Positions 21,112 through 32,400 of a stretch of DNA of 64,000 nucleotides are shown piece after piece. The stretch lies in contig JAQFWX010000007.1 in NCBI GenBank assembly GCA_027605045.1, forward strand, positions 992,001 to 1,056,000, read 5' to 3'. Both the position numbers and the translations under genes were made by a program. The notes beneath the pieces were generated by a model, which searched no databases, had not been told where the DNA came from, and worked only from the letters and a program-made list of their open reading frames with translations. Numbering within the stretch: position 1 is the first letter of the stretch; each line of letters starts with the position of its first letter. The DNA is from Phallus indusiatus. Lineage: Eukaryota > Basidiomycota > Agaricomycetes > Phallales > Phallaceae.

Positions 21112-23642
21112 CCACGATAATAAAGGAGGTCCTGATCCTCGAACCATTCCGACGAGTGAGCTGAGCGACCACCCAGTGCACGAAGTGTTGCAACGGCTTT
21201 AGACACACTATCCTCGACCTTGCCTTCCCGATTGGCCTTGCGAATCTGGCGTAAAAGGTCCTCCTCCTCCCCCTTAAGACGGAATGTTTGCAGAGCATTG
21301 ATTGCAAACATTTCGGGTCGGATTAGGGTGACGCCACGATTGTCGTCCTTTCCCAAGCCATGGTCTGGGCAGCGGGACAGGCCATCAGGTTTACCCATTG
21401 ATTTACCCGGTATATGCTGCAGAGTAAAGTCGAATCGCGAGAGATATACTGACCATCTGGCTTGACGACGATTGAGGTTACGCGCGGACATGAAATACTC
21501 TAGATTCTTGTGATCAGTCTGTATGTCGATAGGATGAGACGCGCCTTCAAGAAAGTGTCACCATTCCTCTAAGGACTGTATGATAGCGAGCATCTCCTTG
21601 TCGTGAATCTCGTAGTTGCGTTCAACGGGACTGAGGGCCTTCGAGAAGAACGCAACTGGGTGCCATTTACCGTCTTCGCTCGACAACTGTGAAAGAACTG
21701 CGCCTGTTGCAAAGTCGGAGCTGTCTGCTTCAACCCGGTAAGGATTAGCGGGGTTGGGGATGAGGAGAATAGGAGCAGAGGTGATTGACGACTTCAGAGT
21801 ATCGAAAGCGTGCTGACAAGTGTCGGACCAGACGAAGGGCGTATCCTTCTTGGTTAACCCGAACATGGGATTGGCAATACGCGCGAAATCCTTGATAAAC
21901 CGACGGTAGAAGTTGGCGAAGCCCAGGAAGGACTGGACCTCAGTGACGTTCTTCGGGACGGGCCAGTCTCTGACACCCGAGACTTTTGCGGGATCCATCT
22001 CTACGGTGTTCTCGGAAATGACGACACCTAGGTACTCGATCTTAGTCCAACAGAACTCGCACTTCTCTGCCTTGAGATACAGCTTGTGCTCGCGGAGACG
22101 TTCGAGAATGCGTCGTGTTACCTGGTCATGTTGTTCCCGATCCTGAGTATAGATGAGAATGTCGTCGATATAGACGGCAACGACACCTCCCGAGATCATG
22201 TCCTCGAAGATCTCGTTCATCATTGTCTGGAAGGTCGCAGGGCTATTAGTGAGACCAAAGAACATTACCAGAGGTTCGAAAAGGCCGCGGTTGGTGCGGA
22301 AAGCAGCCTTCCACCCGTCTCCTTCCTTTATCCGCACATTGTTGTAACCCCAGCGCACGTCCAGCTTGGTAAAGTACCGGGCACCTTGTAATTTGTTGAT
22401 GAGCTCTGAGATCAGGGGCAGCGGGTAACGGTTCTTAATCATCATAGCATTCAATGCCCGATAGTCCTGGATGAGACGAAGAGAGCCATCTTTCTTCTTG
22501 ATGAAGAACACCGGGGATGCCATGGGCGACTTGGAGGGTCGGATTCGTCCAGACGCAAGGTTTTCTTCTAGAAACGCATCTAACTTGGCTTGTTCGTTGG
22601 GCGACAACGGGTAGATCTTGCACGACTTGGGTTCAGAACCTGGCACAAGCTCTATCGGGTGGTCCCATTTCTTCGACTGCGGCAACAAGTCGAACGACTC
22701 CTTCGAGAAAATGTCGGCAAAGTCGTGGAACCTCTCTGGCACGATATCCCGAAAACCCTTGGGAGTTGGTGCGTCCGAGTTGTTGGCATGGGCCTGGGCC
22801 AGTCGTTGGGAGATGGTCTCGGTGGCATATATGCGGTGAGTGTCGGGCTCGTCGGGCAGCATTGATATTGCGAACAGTCGATCACCTTCCTCAATTTCAG
22901 ACTCGACATTGACCAGGTCTGGTATGTCAGGATCACTGGTCTCCATGTCGTCGAGTTCAGGCAGAGGTGCGCGTCGGATCTGTTGGAACGCACGCTTAGA
23001 GAGTTTACCCGCTGGCCAGCGTGGAGTGCAGGATCTACAACTAGGGCTGCAGCGCATGAATTCTACTTGACCAGTCGTGTAATCTATGACGGGATTGTGG
23101 GCCTTGAACCACGGCAGCCCAAACAACACGGGATACTTGAGGGAGGTAACGGCGAACAGGGTGCGTTCAGAATGATCCCGAAAGCGAACGACCAGGTCAA
23201 CGACGTGGGTGATAGAGCCAGCATGATTGGGTGTACCGTCGACATTAAACACGGGAATGGGTTTAGCAAGACGTACGGAGGGAAGTCGATGTTTCTCGAC
23301 AAAGTCGCGATCGAGGAACATGCCACTAGCCCCAGTGTCCAGCATGGCCTTGCTGTGCAGCAGGGCTCCAGTGTCAACACTTTGTAGTTCTACCGGGATC
23401 TCCAGCTTCTGCGTACCAGCGGTAGCTGCAAGTCAGTATTCACTTGGCAATGCGCGACGTTGAGAAGGCGACAGCATACATGGAATGGAAACAGAGCGTG
23501 TAGCAGGTGGAGGCGATTCTTTGGGTTTATCAGAGGATGCAGCAGGGGTAGTCAGATTCGAATCAGGAATGTCATTTTGTTCGCGATCTATGTACAAAAT
23601 GTCGAATCTATTAGATGTCGGCAACGAGGGTGCATCTATCAC
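21112..23642 (-). pseudogene. Protease, reverse transcriptase and RNase H part of pol
   Basis: The frame opens at about 23642, overlapping the end of gag in the -1 frame, so expression by -1 frameshifting is likely. Domains: aspartic protease (LDTGASGMFLD), reverse transcriptase (MASPVFFIKKKDGSLR, YIDDILIYTQ, FLGFANFYRRF) and RNase H (DSSDFATGAVLSQ, then TDHKNLEYF). Two in-frame TGA codons break it, at 23433-23435 before the protease and at 21558-21560 after SLEEW. The second stands where gypsy elements commonly have Arg, consistent with CGA to TGA. The part after 21558 continues in frame to the hAT insertion. Confidence 0.9.
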
Positions 23643-25787
23643 TCGTCGCTGTTTTGAAAATCCTCTACCTCTGTTGCAGCTACAGTCTCACCCTGGGTCA
23701 GAACAGAGTCGGCGCGTGCCTGGGCTTCTAACGCGTCTTTCTGAGCCAACAGGTGTGCGATATTCTCGTCCAATTCATCAGGTTGAAGATACCGAATGTC
23801 GTATGCGCGAGGGCATTCGCGAGCCCAATGGCCTGTTGCTCCACAGCAATGACACCTGGTCAATTCTGGGCCTACGCGTCGACGGGCAGCGTCAACGTCC
23901 ATCGGGTCATGTCTAACCTGAGGTGTAGGAACAGAAGCCGCAGGTCTAGGGGGTGGTGCGGGCATGACCTGGGGTATACACTGGAGACATTGTAGGGTTT
24001 AGCCAAAAAAAAGATCTTAAGAAAATTATAGTTCGAGGTATAGACTATTGATGATTTACCAAATTGCACAATTATATTATAATTAATACTCGAATTAAGG
24101 GATTCTGGTTTGGAAAATTGTCAGTATACTGCTATAATATTTTGGTTGAATTATATAGTAATTCTTTATTATATAAGCCTATGATCAATGTTATCCATTC
24201 AGTAAAATAATAAACAGAATGAAACTTACATTATCATCATTCATATTGAAGAATGTTCTGAAAATATTGTTTATATTTATTGTGAGAATATATTTCTATT
24301 ATAATTTAGATGCATGGGAAAAGCCTAATTTTAAGCATGAGAATACTCTTTGTAATATTAGAGTTTTCCTGGGAAAACCTTAATAATACATGGATTCCTG
24401 GAAAATGTTGAGAAAACTCTAATGTCACAAATTGTGACCTTAAGTTTTAATTACATAGAAACTCAATATTTACCACACCCTCAAAATTATGATAAAATAC
24501 TTTATTGACAAATAATTATATCAACTTGAATATATAATTTTCCACTATAGTTAATAATAATATATGTTTTAGTTTGTATACTGTTTGACTGAATAGAGAA
24601 AGTTATTCATAGTGTTATATAAGTAAAAGTTATTACAGAATTTAACTAAGATAATAATAGCAGCATACTGACAATTTTGCAAGCCAGAATCCCTTAATCT
24701 GAGTATCAGTTATAATATGATTGCACAATTTGGTAAATCATCTATAGTCTATACCTCGAACTATAATTTTCTTAAGATCTTTTTTTTGGCTAAACCCTAC
24801 AATGTCTCCAGTGATAGGCCTGGGAGGTGGGTAGGCAGGAGCCTGATAGGAAGGGGCAAGGGGCCTCCTCTGGATCTGAGGAATCTGGTACGACGGGAAA
24901 GGGGTGGGACGAGGTCGGTTAATGGGGACTGTCGCGGGATTTGTCTGAGTCGTTCCAGAGCCTATGAGTCGACGGCGAGCAGCGGTGAAAGCCTCGTTGG
25001 AACGCCTGTCCATATCAAACATGCGTGCTTGCCTGATCCAGCCCTCATAGTCGTGAAGTGCGGGTCGGTCTTTCATCGTCGCTACCAGAGACGCAATTAC
25101 CGGGTCTAGACCATTACGAAAGTACGTGTTAATGGCGAGTCCTTCCGTAAAGCCAGCGTGCTCAATGAGCACACGGAAGGCGTCTACATACTCTTCTACA
25201 GTCCTGTTGCCTTGGATGTAACGGTTGGAATAGAGGGTGTTGATGGCATCCTCTTGCTCGGATTGTGGAAAGAAATCCGTCTTGAACTGTTCCCGAAAGG
25301 CGTTCCAGTCGGCGAAGGGCTTCTCTCCTCTTTGATACTTTTTCAGCATAGATTCGCTGAAGGTAAGGGCGCAGCCTTCATTCATGTACGACATTGCCCA
25401 GCCAATCTTGAGTTCATCAGTCTCGAAGTCGCGACTGCATATACTCATGTAAAACTCAACGGTGTTCCAGAAGGCACGACCCTTGGAGCGATCTCTGTCG
25501 AAAGAAGGAGGTACAGCAGGTCGGGTATTTCGGGAAGAACGCGAACTGGCTTGATGCTCATGAGCCGGTGGTTGTCCAGACGAGGACGCGTCGCCCACAG
25601 GGGGGTTTTGGGTTGGAGCAGCTCTAGCCGCGTCTCGGATGCTCTGTAGCACCTCAATCATCTGTGAGGCCTGGGATTCCTGTCTTGCCATGCGGGCATC
25701 CATTTCCGCGAATTGCCGCATAATGATGGTCGCCACATCGTTGAGGGTGACGAGTGGGGGTGCAGAGGGTGGAGGAGAAGAGTCCAT
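23639..25787 (-). pseudogene. Gag with CCHC zinc knuckle, split by a CACTA-like element
   Basis: Structural protein of the retrotransposon particle. ATG at 25787. The N-terminal 90 residues are Pro/Ala/Ser-rich. A retrotransposon gag domain follows, with KGRAFWNTVEFYM, WNAFREQFKTDFFP, VEEYVDAFRVLIEHAGF and TYFRNGLDP. The frame is cut at 24813 by the element 23979-24813 and continues in frame at 23978. The C-terminal part holds a zinc knuckle CHCCGATGHWAREC (C-x2-C-x4-H-x4-C) and ends at the TGA at 23639-23641. It would be complete apart from this insertion. Confidence 0.9.
23979..24813. mobile_element. CACTA-like non-autonomous element A (835 bp)
   Basis: Starts CACTGGAGACATTGTAGGG and ends with the exact inverse; the inverted ends continue for about 90 bp with high similarity. 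The flanking duplication is 3 bp, ATA. A CACT(A/G) end with a 3-bp duplication fits the CACTA/EnSpm group. The interior is AT-rich with no open frame. It is a close relative of element B at 27867-29379, which gives an independent 3-bp duplication. Confidence 0.85.
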
Positions 25788-25924
25788 GAGAGAGAGAGAA
25801 GGGAAAAGGGGTTTTAAGATGGGGCAGAGGGGTCGGTTATAGACGGGACTCGAAGGAAAAATACGACACTGCGATAGTCGGTGTCGAGCGCGATTTTTCG
25901 ATAATGAGTGTCGATAGAAACGAC

Positions 25925-26276
25925 TGTCACGGTATGCTAGCGCCTCTTCCGATTATTCGATTTCTTCGATTTCTTTCGGTTTCATTTCGTATTACGATTT
26001 CCTCCATTTCCCGTACTTTGCCGTTTCCATTAGTTCCCTCGTTTTCTCGATTTCTCGATCTCTTCGATTTCTTTCGATTTCTGTTTGTATCTCCTCGGAT
26101 CCCATGGAGATCAGTCGGGCGCCTCATATTCGGTACTTATATGCGTTTTCCCTAGAGGGGGATACCTAAGCTTGTTCTCTTAGGTTTTCCCTCCTCTAGG
26201 TGAGTAGTTAGTCGTTGTCCCTCAATAGATCTTAGGTTTTCCCTCCTCTAGGTGTGTGCCCTGAGTCGCCCTAACA
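25925..26276 (+). mobile_element. Solo LTR, family 2 (352 bp), inside the chromovirus leader
   Basis: Runs from TGTCACGGTATGCTAGC to GAGTCGCCCTAACA with the duplication ACGAC (25920-25924, 26277-26281). It sits between the primer-binding site and gag of the chromovirus, so it is younger than that element. Confidence 0.93.
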
Positions 26277-26295
26277 ACGACCAGTCTGCGAGTAG

Positions 26296-26306
26296 AAGCT
26301 TGTTCT
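26296..26306 (-). promoter_or_regulatory. Predicted self-primer binding site of the chromovirus
   Basis: Two bases after the end of the 5' LTR the sense strand reads AGAACAAGCTT. This is the exact complement of AAGCTTGTTCT within the LTR (26414-26404 on the minus strand), which lies 33 nt after a TATATAG box and is thus the likely 5' end of the RNA. Tf1 of fission yeast uses the same arrangement of 11 nt to self-prime. No tRNA-complementary site was recognised here. Confidence 0.65.
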
Positions 26307-26308
26307 AC

Positions 26309-26706
26309 TGTTAGGGCTACTCAGCTCACACTAGAGGGAGGGGATCCTAAGTACTATATTGGACGATAACTATACTACTCACCTAGAGGGAGGGGATCCT
26401 AAGAGAACAAGCTTAGGGACCCTCACTCTAGGGACAGCGACTATATACATGAAAAACGATAACGCGGCGTGCGGCCCTGACACAGCTAAGTGCTAGGCGC
26501 CCAAACCAAACCTAAGCGACGTGATGTCACGGGCATCACGCCGAGTATGAGCACGCATCGCGCGCGAGTAGAGAAAGTGAAATAGAGGCAGAACAAGGAA
26601 ACGGAAAGTGGAAGTAATGGACGGGAAATGTAAATGAAATAGAAATAAACATATACCGATGATAATAAATAAGGAAAATGAGGGGACGCGGTAGCGTACC
26701 CTGACA
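26309..26706 (-). repeat. 5' LTR of the chromovirus
   Basis: On the minus strand it runs TGTCAGGGTACGC to AGCCCTAACA. It holds the TATATAG box (26447-26441), the hairpin CCTAAGCTTGTTCTCTTAGG, and two copies of GGATCCCCTCCCTCTAG. It differs from the 3' LTR mainly at CpG sites. Confidence 0.93.
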
Positions 26707-27509
26707 ACGCTGATGCGACAATGAACTTGGATGATAACAGGCAATCGAGGACGAGTGTTGAACAGCCAACGTCATATAGCCAGACCACCACTTCGAGAAC
26801 TCATGTGCTGAATTCCGAGCTGTCAAATTTTATGCCGGCTCATCAGTCAAATTCCCAAATGACTGGGAATCCACAACATGCCGCGTTTTCAGAATCAGGT
26901 ATGTGACTCAAATAAACTAACGGTCTATCATCAGCTGATAGCAGATCCTTTATTAGATTTGTCGTACTTTCCAGCGCAGCATGACTCCAATAGATGTTGG
27001 ACTGGTCATCAGCAGACACTGCACGGTCCTTCGGAATATATGCCATCGATCTCAGACCAAACTCACTACCAACTTCACGCAACAACATCACATCCATTCA
27101 ACATTTCAATGTCAAACAGCACTTCAGATCATGGTTTTTCCCACCAATTTGCAACTCTCCCGTCAACAGTATCCCAAGAAATGAGGCAAGAAGTGATAGT
27201 TCCAGGTAAAATTGACTTCGAGTTCATTATATTTTTATAACTAATTGTTTGATATACAAGACACCCCATTTATAAACCACCATTCATCCGGTTTTACAAC
27301 ACATGTTAAGCAGACTAAAAGAAAAGCCGCTATCCAAGATAATCCTTCCTCTGTCAAAAGAAGGTAGATGGTGTGGCAAGAATTTTTTAAATATTCTATG
27401 ACTCAGTAACTTGAATAAGATTTTTTTACTTGAGTCTTCAGTGTTTGTAAATATCCGTGGTGACTAAGTTCGCTTGTGGCTTGAGCCAAACCTCGCTTCA
27501 CATGCTTGG

Positions 27510-27861
27510 TGTTAGGGCGACTCAGGGCACACACCTAGAGGAGGGAAAACCTAAGATCTATTGAGGGGCAGCGACTAACTACTCACCTAGAGGAGGGAAA
27601 ACCTAAGAGAACAAGCTTAGGTATCCCCCTCTAGGGAAAACGCATATAAGTACAGGATACGAAGCGCTCGACTGATCCCCATGGGATCCGAGGAGATACA
27701 GACAGAAATCGAGGAAAATCGAAAAGATCGAAAAATCGAGAAAACGATGGAACTAATGGAAACGGCAAAGTACGGGAAATGAAGGAAATCGTAACACGAA
27801 ATGAAACCGAAAGAAATCGAAGAAATCGAACAATTGGAAAAGGCGCTAGCGTACCGTGACA
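27510..27861 (-). mobile_element. Solo LTR, family 2 (352 bp)
   Basis: On plus it runs TGTTAGGGCGACTCAGG to GTACCGTGACA with the duplication CTTGG (27505-27509, 27862-27866). The right-hand duplication is overlapped by the target of the CACTA-like element B, so B inserted directly next to this LTR. It lies about 140 bp after the end of the 13966-27367 gene. Confidence 0.93.
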
Positions 27862-27866
27862 CTTGG

Positions 27867-29379
27867 CACTGGAGACATTGTAGGGTTTAGCCAAAAAAAG
27901 GATCCTAAGAAAATTATGGTTTGAGGCATAGACTATTGACAATTTGCCAAATTGTAAAATCATATTATAACTAATACTCAGGTCAAAGGATTCTGACTTG
28001 AAAAATTGTCAGTATACTGCTATAATTACAGTGGCGCGCAAAAAGAATGCATGCCCACTTATTTTGTACCATGTTGCTCTAACAATAAAGTGCTTATAAT
28101 ATAAATTGTAGAGAGTGCTCGTAAGCTTATTTTGAGTATATAAACCCATGCCTGAATTTTAAGTTTGAGAGAAATAATCAAGCTTTTATGAAAATGTTTT
28201 ACCTGAAATTTTTTAGGAATGTTTTTTGTCACTTGGGGATGAACTAGTTTTATATTTTAACATCTTCACTACAACTTTTGGCTGAGGACCATGAGCTAAT
28301 TCCTTTTCCTTGAGGAGGTATGAAGCTTTTAGTAACCCCTCTAAGGGGGTAAAGCCGCCCATTTTAGGCCATTTTAGGCCAAAATGGCTAAATTGCGACC
28401 CTCATACCTCTCCGGGAAGTGCAATTCAGCACATGGTTACTAAGTCAAAATAAAAGAGAACATTTTAAAGTACAATATGGGCATTTATATATATATAAAA
28501 AAATGTCCTAGAGAGAGTTAGTTTTGGGGGTTTTTCTTAAATCATTCACACCTCTATAAATTGCAAGCATTAACTATCAATTTGTATGCTCAAAAAATTC
28601 TTAAAAGGGTTATCTACAATCGCATATTCATACATTTGTCACCCGATTATTCTACTGTGAGATATTGCACCTTACATCCCGTGCATTCTTTTTGCGCGCC
28701 ACTGTATCTTGGTCAAATTATATAATAATTCTTCATCATATAAGCCTATGATTCATGTTATCTATTCAATAAAATAATGAATAGAATGAAACTTACATTA
28801 TCATCATCTACATTGAAGAATGTTCTAAAAATGTTTTTTATATTTATTGTAGAGATATATTTCTATTATAATGTAGATGCATGGAAAAAGCTTAATTTAA
28901 GCATGAGATTACACTGTGTAATATCAGAGTTTTCCTGGGAAAACCTTAATAATACATGGATTTCTGGAAAATCTTGAGAAAACTCTAATGTCACATATTG
29001 TGACCTCAAGTTTTAATTACACAGAAACTCAATATTTCTCACTCCCTCAAAATTATGATAAAAAATTGTATTGATAAGTAATTATATCAACTTTATTATA
29101 TAATTTTCTGCTATGGATAATAATAATATATGTTTTAGTTTGTATACTGTTTGATTGAATAGAAAAAGTTATTGATAGTGTTACATAAGTCAAAATTCTT
29201 ACATAATTTAACTAAAATAAAAATAGCAACATACTGACAATTTTTCAAGTCAGAATCCCTTTATCTGAGTATTAGTTATAATATGATATTGCAAGTTAGT
29301 GAATTGTCAATAGCCTATGCCTTAAACCATGATTTTCTTAGGATCCTTTTTTTGGCTAAACCCTACAATGTCTCCAGTG
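27867..29379. mobile_element. CACTA-like non-autonomous element B (1513 bp)
   Basis: Same ends as element A (CACTGGAGACATTGTAGGG and inverse), with the 3-bp duplication TGG (27864-27866 and 29380-29382). Apart from a nested mariner-like insertion at 28029-28704 the interior is collinear with element A. No transposase. The right end is only 49 bp before the start codon of the next gene, so it may have displaced that promoter. Confidence 0.87.
28029..28704. mobile_element. Tc1/mariner-like non-autonomous element (676 bp)
   Basis: Starts CAGTGGCGCGCAAAAAGAAT and ends with its inverse, flanked by TA on each side (28027-28028, 28705-28706). The uninterrupted site is visible in element A (CTATAATATTTTGG), which proves the insertion. 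No transposase frame. The centre is AT-rich with a small inverted repeat near 28360-28390. Confidence 0.88.
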
Positions 29380-29427
29380 TGGTCATCTGAAATTTTCTTT
29401 CTCTCTTTCTTTTTCACTGTGGTCCCC

Positions 29428-32400
29428 ATGTCCGTCTCTTCGTCTGATTATTTTGCACAAGCTCGATCTTTTTTAATGTCTGAGCGCAATGGTCACGACT
29501 TCAGTGGTTCTCAGTCTCCTTCTTTTCATTTTCCCAACATTACCACCCCCTCGACCAGCTCTCCTGACTCTCCTGACTCTAATCCAAACATTAGCGCATA
29601 TTCGCAAAGTTCGAATCTTTCACATATCACCAGGCCAGCGTCTGATTCATATAATGATTCTTCACATGAAGTTATGTGTGATGATGTCCATAGTGAAGAT
29701 GATGAGGTCAGCGATCTCCCGGAGAGGCCTAATATGACGCAAGCACCATGCCGTACAGGTCACCGTAGGAACCGTTCTGAGGTTGAGATGCCCCCAACTA
29801 GAGTGACTGTGAATCCTGCAGCAAAACTAGCTGATCAACGAGAAATGGTAATGACCATAAGTCAGGAATACAACTTGTCCCCAGCCCGCCAAGCCCAAGC
29901 TGAGAGAGTTGCACAAGTGCGTATTGTTTTGCGCCGTGACAATTACTGATATTTTTTATCTTAGCTTGATCAACGATCGTTGAATATTCATCTATATTGT
30001 CAAGGACAGAAGATACAAGATGCCCTCGACGAGAAAAAACAAGAAAATTTCAAGGACCAGACTTGGTATAGGGTTCGTTTACTGAATCAATCATTCTATT
30101 CAGAATTAACTCTTCTTAGGATCACCTACCCCAGTATTGCAAAGACGCTTTGATGTATCCATGGATAACATCATATAGGACGGTTGGGATGGATCTATTT
30201 GTAAGCTTTCATTTTTACTCTCATATTATCTCTGCTCAGATAGCTTTTTTTTAAGGACAAGCTTATGCACAATTATTCCAGATTCAACATTCCCAAAGAT
30301 TATATTGAAAGCACCTTGGTCAGATCATCAGCCAGAACACACGTATTGCAAACATGCACCAATTGGAGATCTAGGGCAAAGGGGAGGGTACGTTTTCTTC
30401 ATTATATTTTGGATCATGCTAACTCTTCTTTATTTAAGATTGAATTTGCCATTAGAAATGCAATTCCACCATGGAGGCTAGCTAGGGACCTTGTTCATTC
30501 AGAATATGTATTAACAATGGAGCATGTTCATCATTGTGCCCTATTGGTATGTCAGACCTCCAGTCTCTTCTTTTTTGTCAAAATAACAGTTTTATAGCGC
30601 CAGGCAGCTATCTGCCATAGAGACACTGTCGATAATGGTTCTCAGGGTCTTCCAATTCCATCCCCGAATGGCCTGCCCAATAGTGATGTGAAATTGATCA
30701 TGACGGGTGATTTTTGGCCCGATATCGAGATTTTCTTGTTGTACATTCGAAAGCGCTTGTCAGGGTACGCTACCGCCGTCTCTCATTTTCTTATTTATTA
30801 TCATCGGCATCATTTCGTTTCTATTTTATTTATCATTTCCATATTTTACTTTCACTCTCCGTTTCCTTGTTCTGTCTTTATTTCACTTTCTCTACTTGCG
30901 CGCGTCGTGCGCTCGTACCCGGCGTGATGCCCGTGACATCATGTCGCTTAGGTTCTGTCAGGGTACGTCCCAGGTTAACGGTCACTCTAGTATATTAGCG
31001 TAGTATAGTATAACCTACTTAGATGCCTACTGTCAAGATCGGTGCTCCGGACAAATCCCGGATATTTCCGGACTACTACGAAACACGTAACTAGAATACG
31101 GAGGAGTACGGAGAGAGGGACTTGGCTTCAGCTTATGTGCTGTGCCCACTCGCCCAGCTTACGATATCCCTCAATTTCAGAGAACGAGGAAGTACGTAGC
31201 CAGTACGTATGAGTACGACGTCAAGAACGTAACGTCGAACTCTGAGTCTACACCGTCAGACGACGGCTAGAACTCTGAGTACGAGATAGTACGCAACGAG
31301 TACGCACTGGAGCTCGCGAGTATGGAGTAAGAACTGAGGCGGAACTAGAGACGGAAAGTAACTAATATTCAGACTGACTTTTCCTAGTTAAAAACTAGGA
31401 TTTAAATACAAAAGAGTACGGACAAAAATGGGAATGTCAACGAATACGGAACAAAGGGATTTAACATGAAAGAAGCAGGCGGAGATGTGAATCAGATGGA
31501 TAGGACTTCTCGTCCCTTGTGGTGATGTGATATGAAAAAGGCTACCTTCACCAGGTACGAAATGAAGTACGGAGTTAAGTACGGAGATCGGTAATACAAA
31601 CCACCGTAATGAAGTGGGGAGTTTACCGGAGATCCGGGTTTGGATTCCGGGTCACGCGGAACGTGACACCTACGCGCTCTACGTCGGTCATACGGTACCC
31701 GGTATACCGGTCCGTGCTTATCCCTCGTGTATTCTTCCGAACTCTCCCCGTTTCTCCGTTCGCTTCATTCTGTCATATCTCCCTCTTTCTCTATGTCATC
31801 TGTATGTCCTCGGCTACCGCTCTTCCTATTGGTAGATAATGCACCTGATAGCTATTGGTTAGAGATAGCGTAATCATGTATATATACAACTGTGTGCGCA
31901 TGTGTAGTTCCTTGCGCTATTATAGACTGGGTTACTGGGTTATAGTAGCAGTCTGATCCTTAAGTCTAATCGCTGAACGATCGTGCCCTAACAGGTTCGG
32001 TTTGGGCGCCTGGCACTTAGCTGTGTCAGGGCCGCACGCCGCGTCGTCGTTTTATGTATATAGTAGCTGTACCTAGAGTGAGGGTCCCTAAGCTTGTTCT
32101 CTTAGGATCCCCTCCCTCTAGGTGAGTAGTATAGCCATTGCCCAATATAGTACTTAGGATCCCCTCCCTCTAGTCTGAGCTGAGTAGCCCTAACAGCGCT
32201 CGAACATTCCAAATGCTTATCCGGAGGAAATGTACAAAATGTGAGTTATGTGCTTGAAATTCTTTCACATGTTACTAAATTTCTTGTAGCTTGGTTTTAG
32301 GCTACTATAACTATGATGTGGGATCAACATTAGAGATAGTTAATCCTGTCATGCCCCCGCAGATTAAATCGGCCGCTTTCTTCTCCCAGCGCCAGCAAGA

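Larger units (their letters stand above)
18741..26706 (-). mobile_element. Chromovirus-type Ty3/gypsy LTR retrotransposon, near full length
   Basis: Element on the minus strand, bounded by two 398-bp LTRs (5' LTR 26309-26706, 3' LTR 18741-19138) and the 5-bp duplication ACGCT (18736-18740 and 26707-26711). Order: LTR, primer site, gag with CCHC knuckle, protease, reverse transcriptase, RNase H, integrase with chromodomain, purine tract, LTR. It carries three later insertions: hAT 20564-21103, CACTA-like 23979-24813 and solo LTR 25925-26276. By eye the two LTRs differ at seven positions in 398 bp, six of them transitions at CpG sites. Stops in pol and the insertions make it non-autonomous now. 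It lies inside the C-terminal repeat of the host gene. Confidence 0.95.
13966..27367 (+). pseudogene. Large multi-exon transposon-type gene, interrupted by a MITE and an LTR element
   Basis: Exon 1 starts at ATG 13966 and ends at 13987; a 46-nt intron ends in CAG at 14033. Exon 2 holds a zinc finger, RCRLCPDMKWMP then HAMTKKH (C-x2-C...H-x5-H). A body of about 1,000 residues follows, with NPLVRPHLIFYP, WLSELPDDMLTPM, LFLDNVSGNVSKQWNKHN, CPTEILHTILLGSVKYFW, SLIGKHFKT and HIVSGGYWYDLQ, in an order I recognise from a highly multiplied, unnamed basidiomycete protein family. The HTILLG..K segment recalls the DPMHNLFLG region of TNP2-type (CACTA) transposases; that link is inference. The C-terminus has Lys/Ala-rich repeats (KEATQ units, 18350-18740), continues after the LTR element at 26712 and ends with a basic stretch KRR and TAG near 27367. 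One junction near 15475-15512 could not be joined in frame. Confidence 0.7.
30758..32195 (+). mobile_element. Solo LTR, family 1, outermost of three nested LTRs
   Basis: Left part 30758-30955, right part 31999-32195 (31994-31998 being the target duplication of the inner LTR). It starts TGTCAGGGTACGCTACC, ends GAGTAGCCCTAACA and is flanked by the duplication GCGCT (30753-30757, 32196-32200). It lies in a coding exon of the 29428-32587 gene. Confidence 0.95.

Noticed and set aside
19721..23387. Many plus-strand frames of 70-130 codons
   Set aside because: Shadows of the minus-strand gag-pol of the chromovirus.
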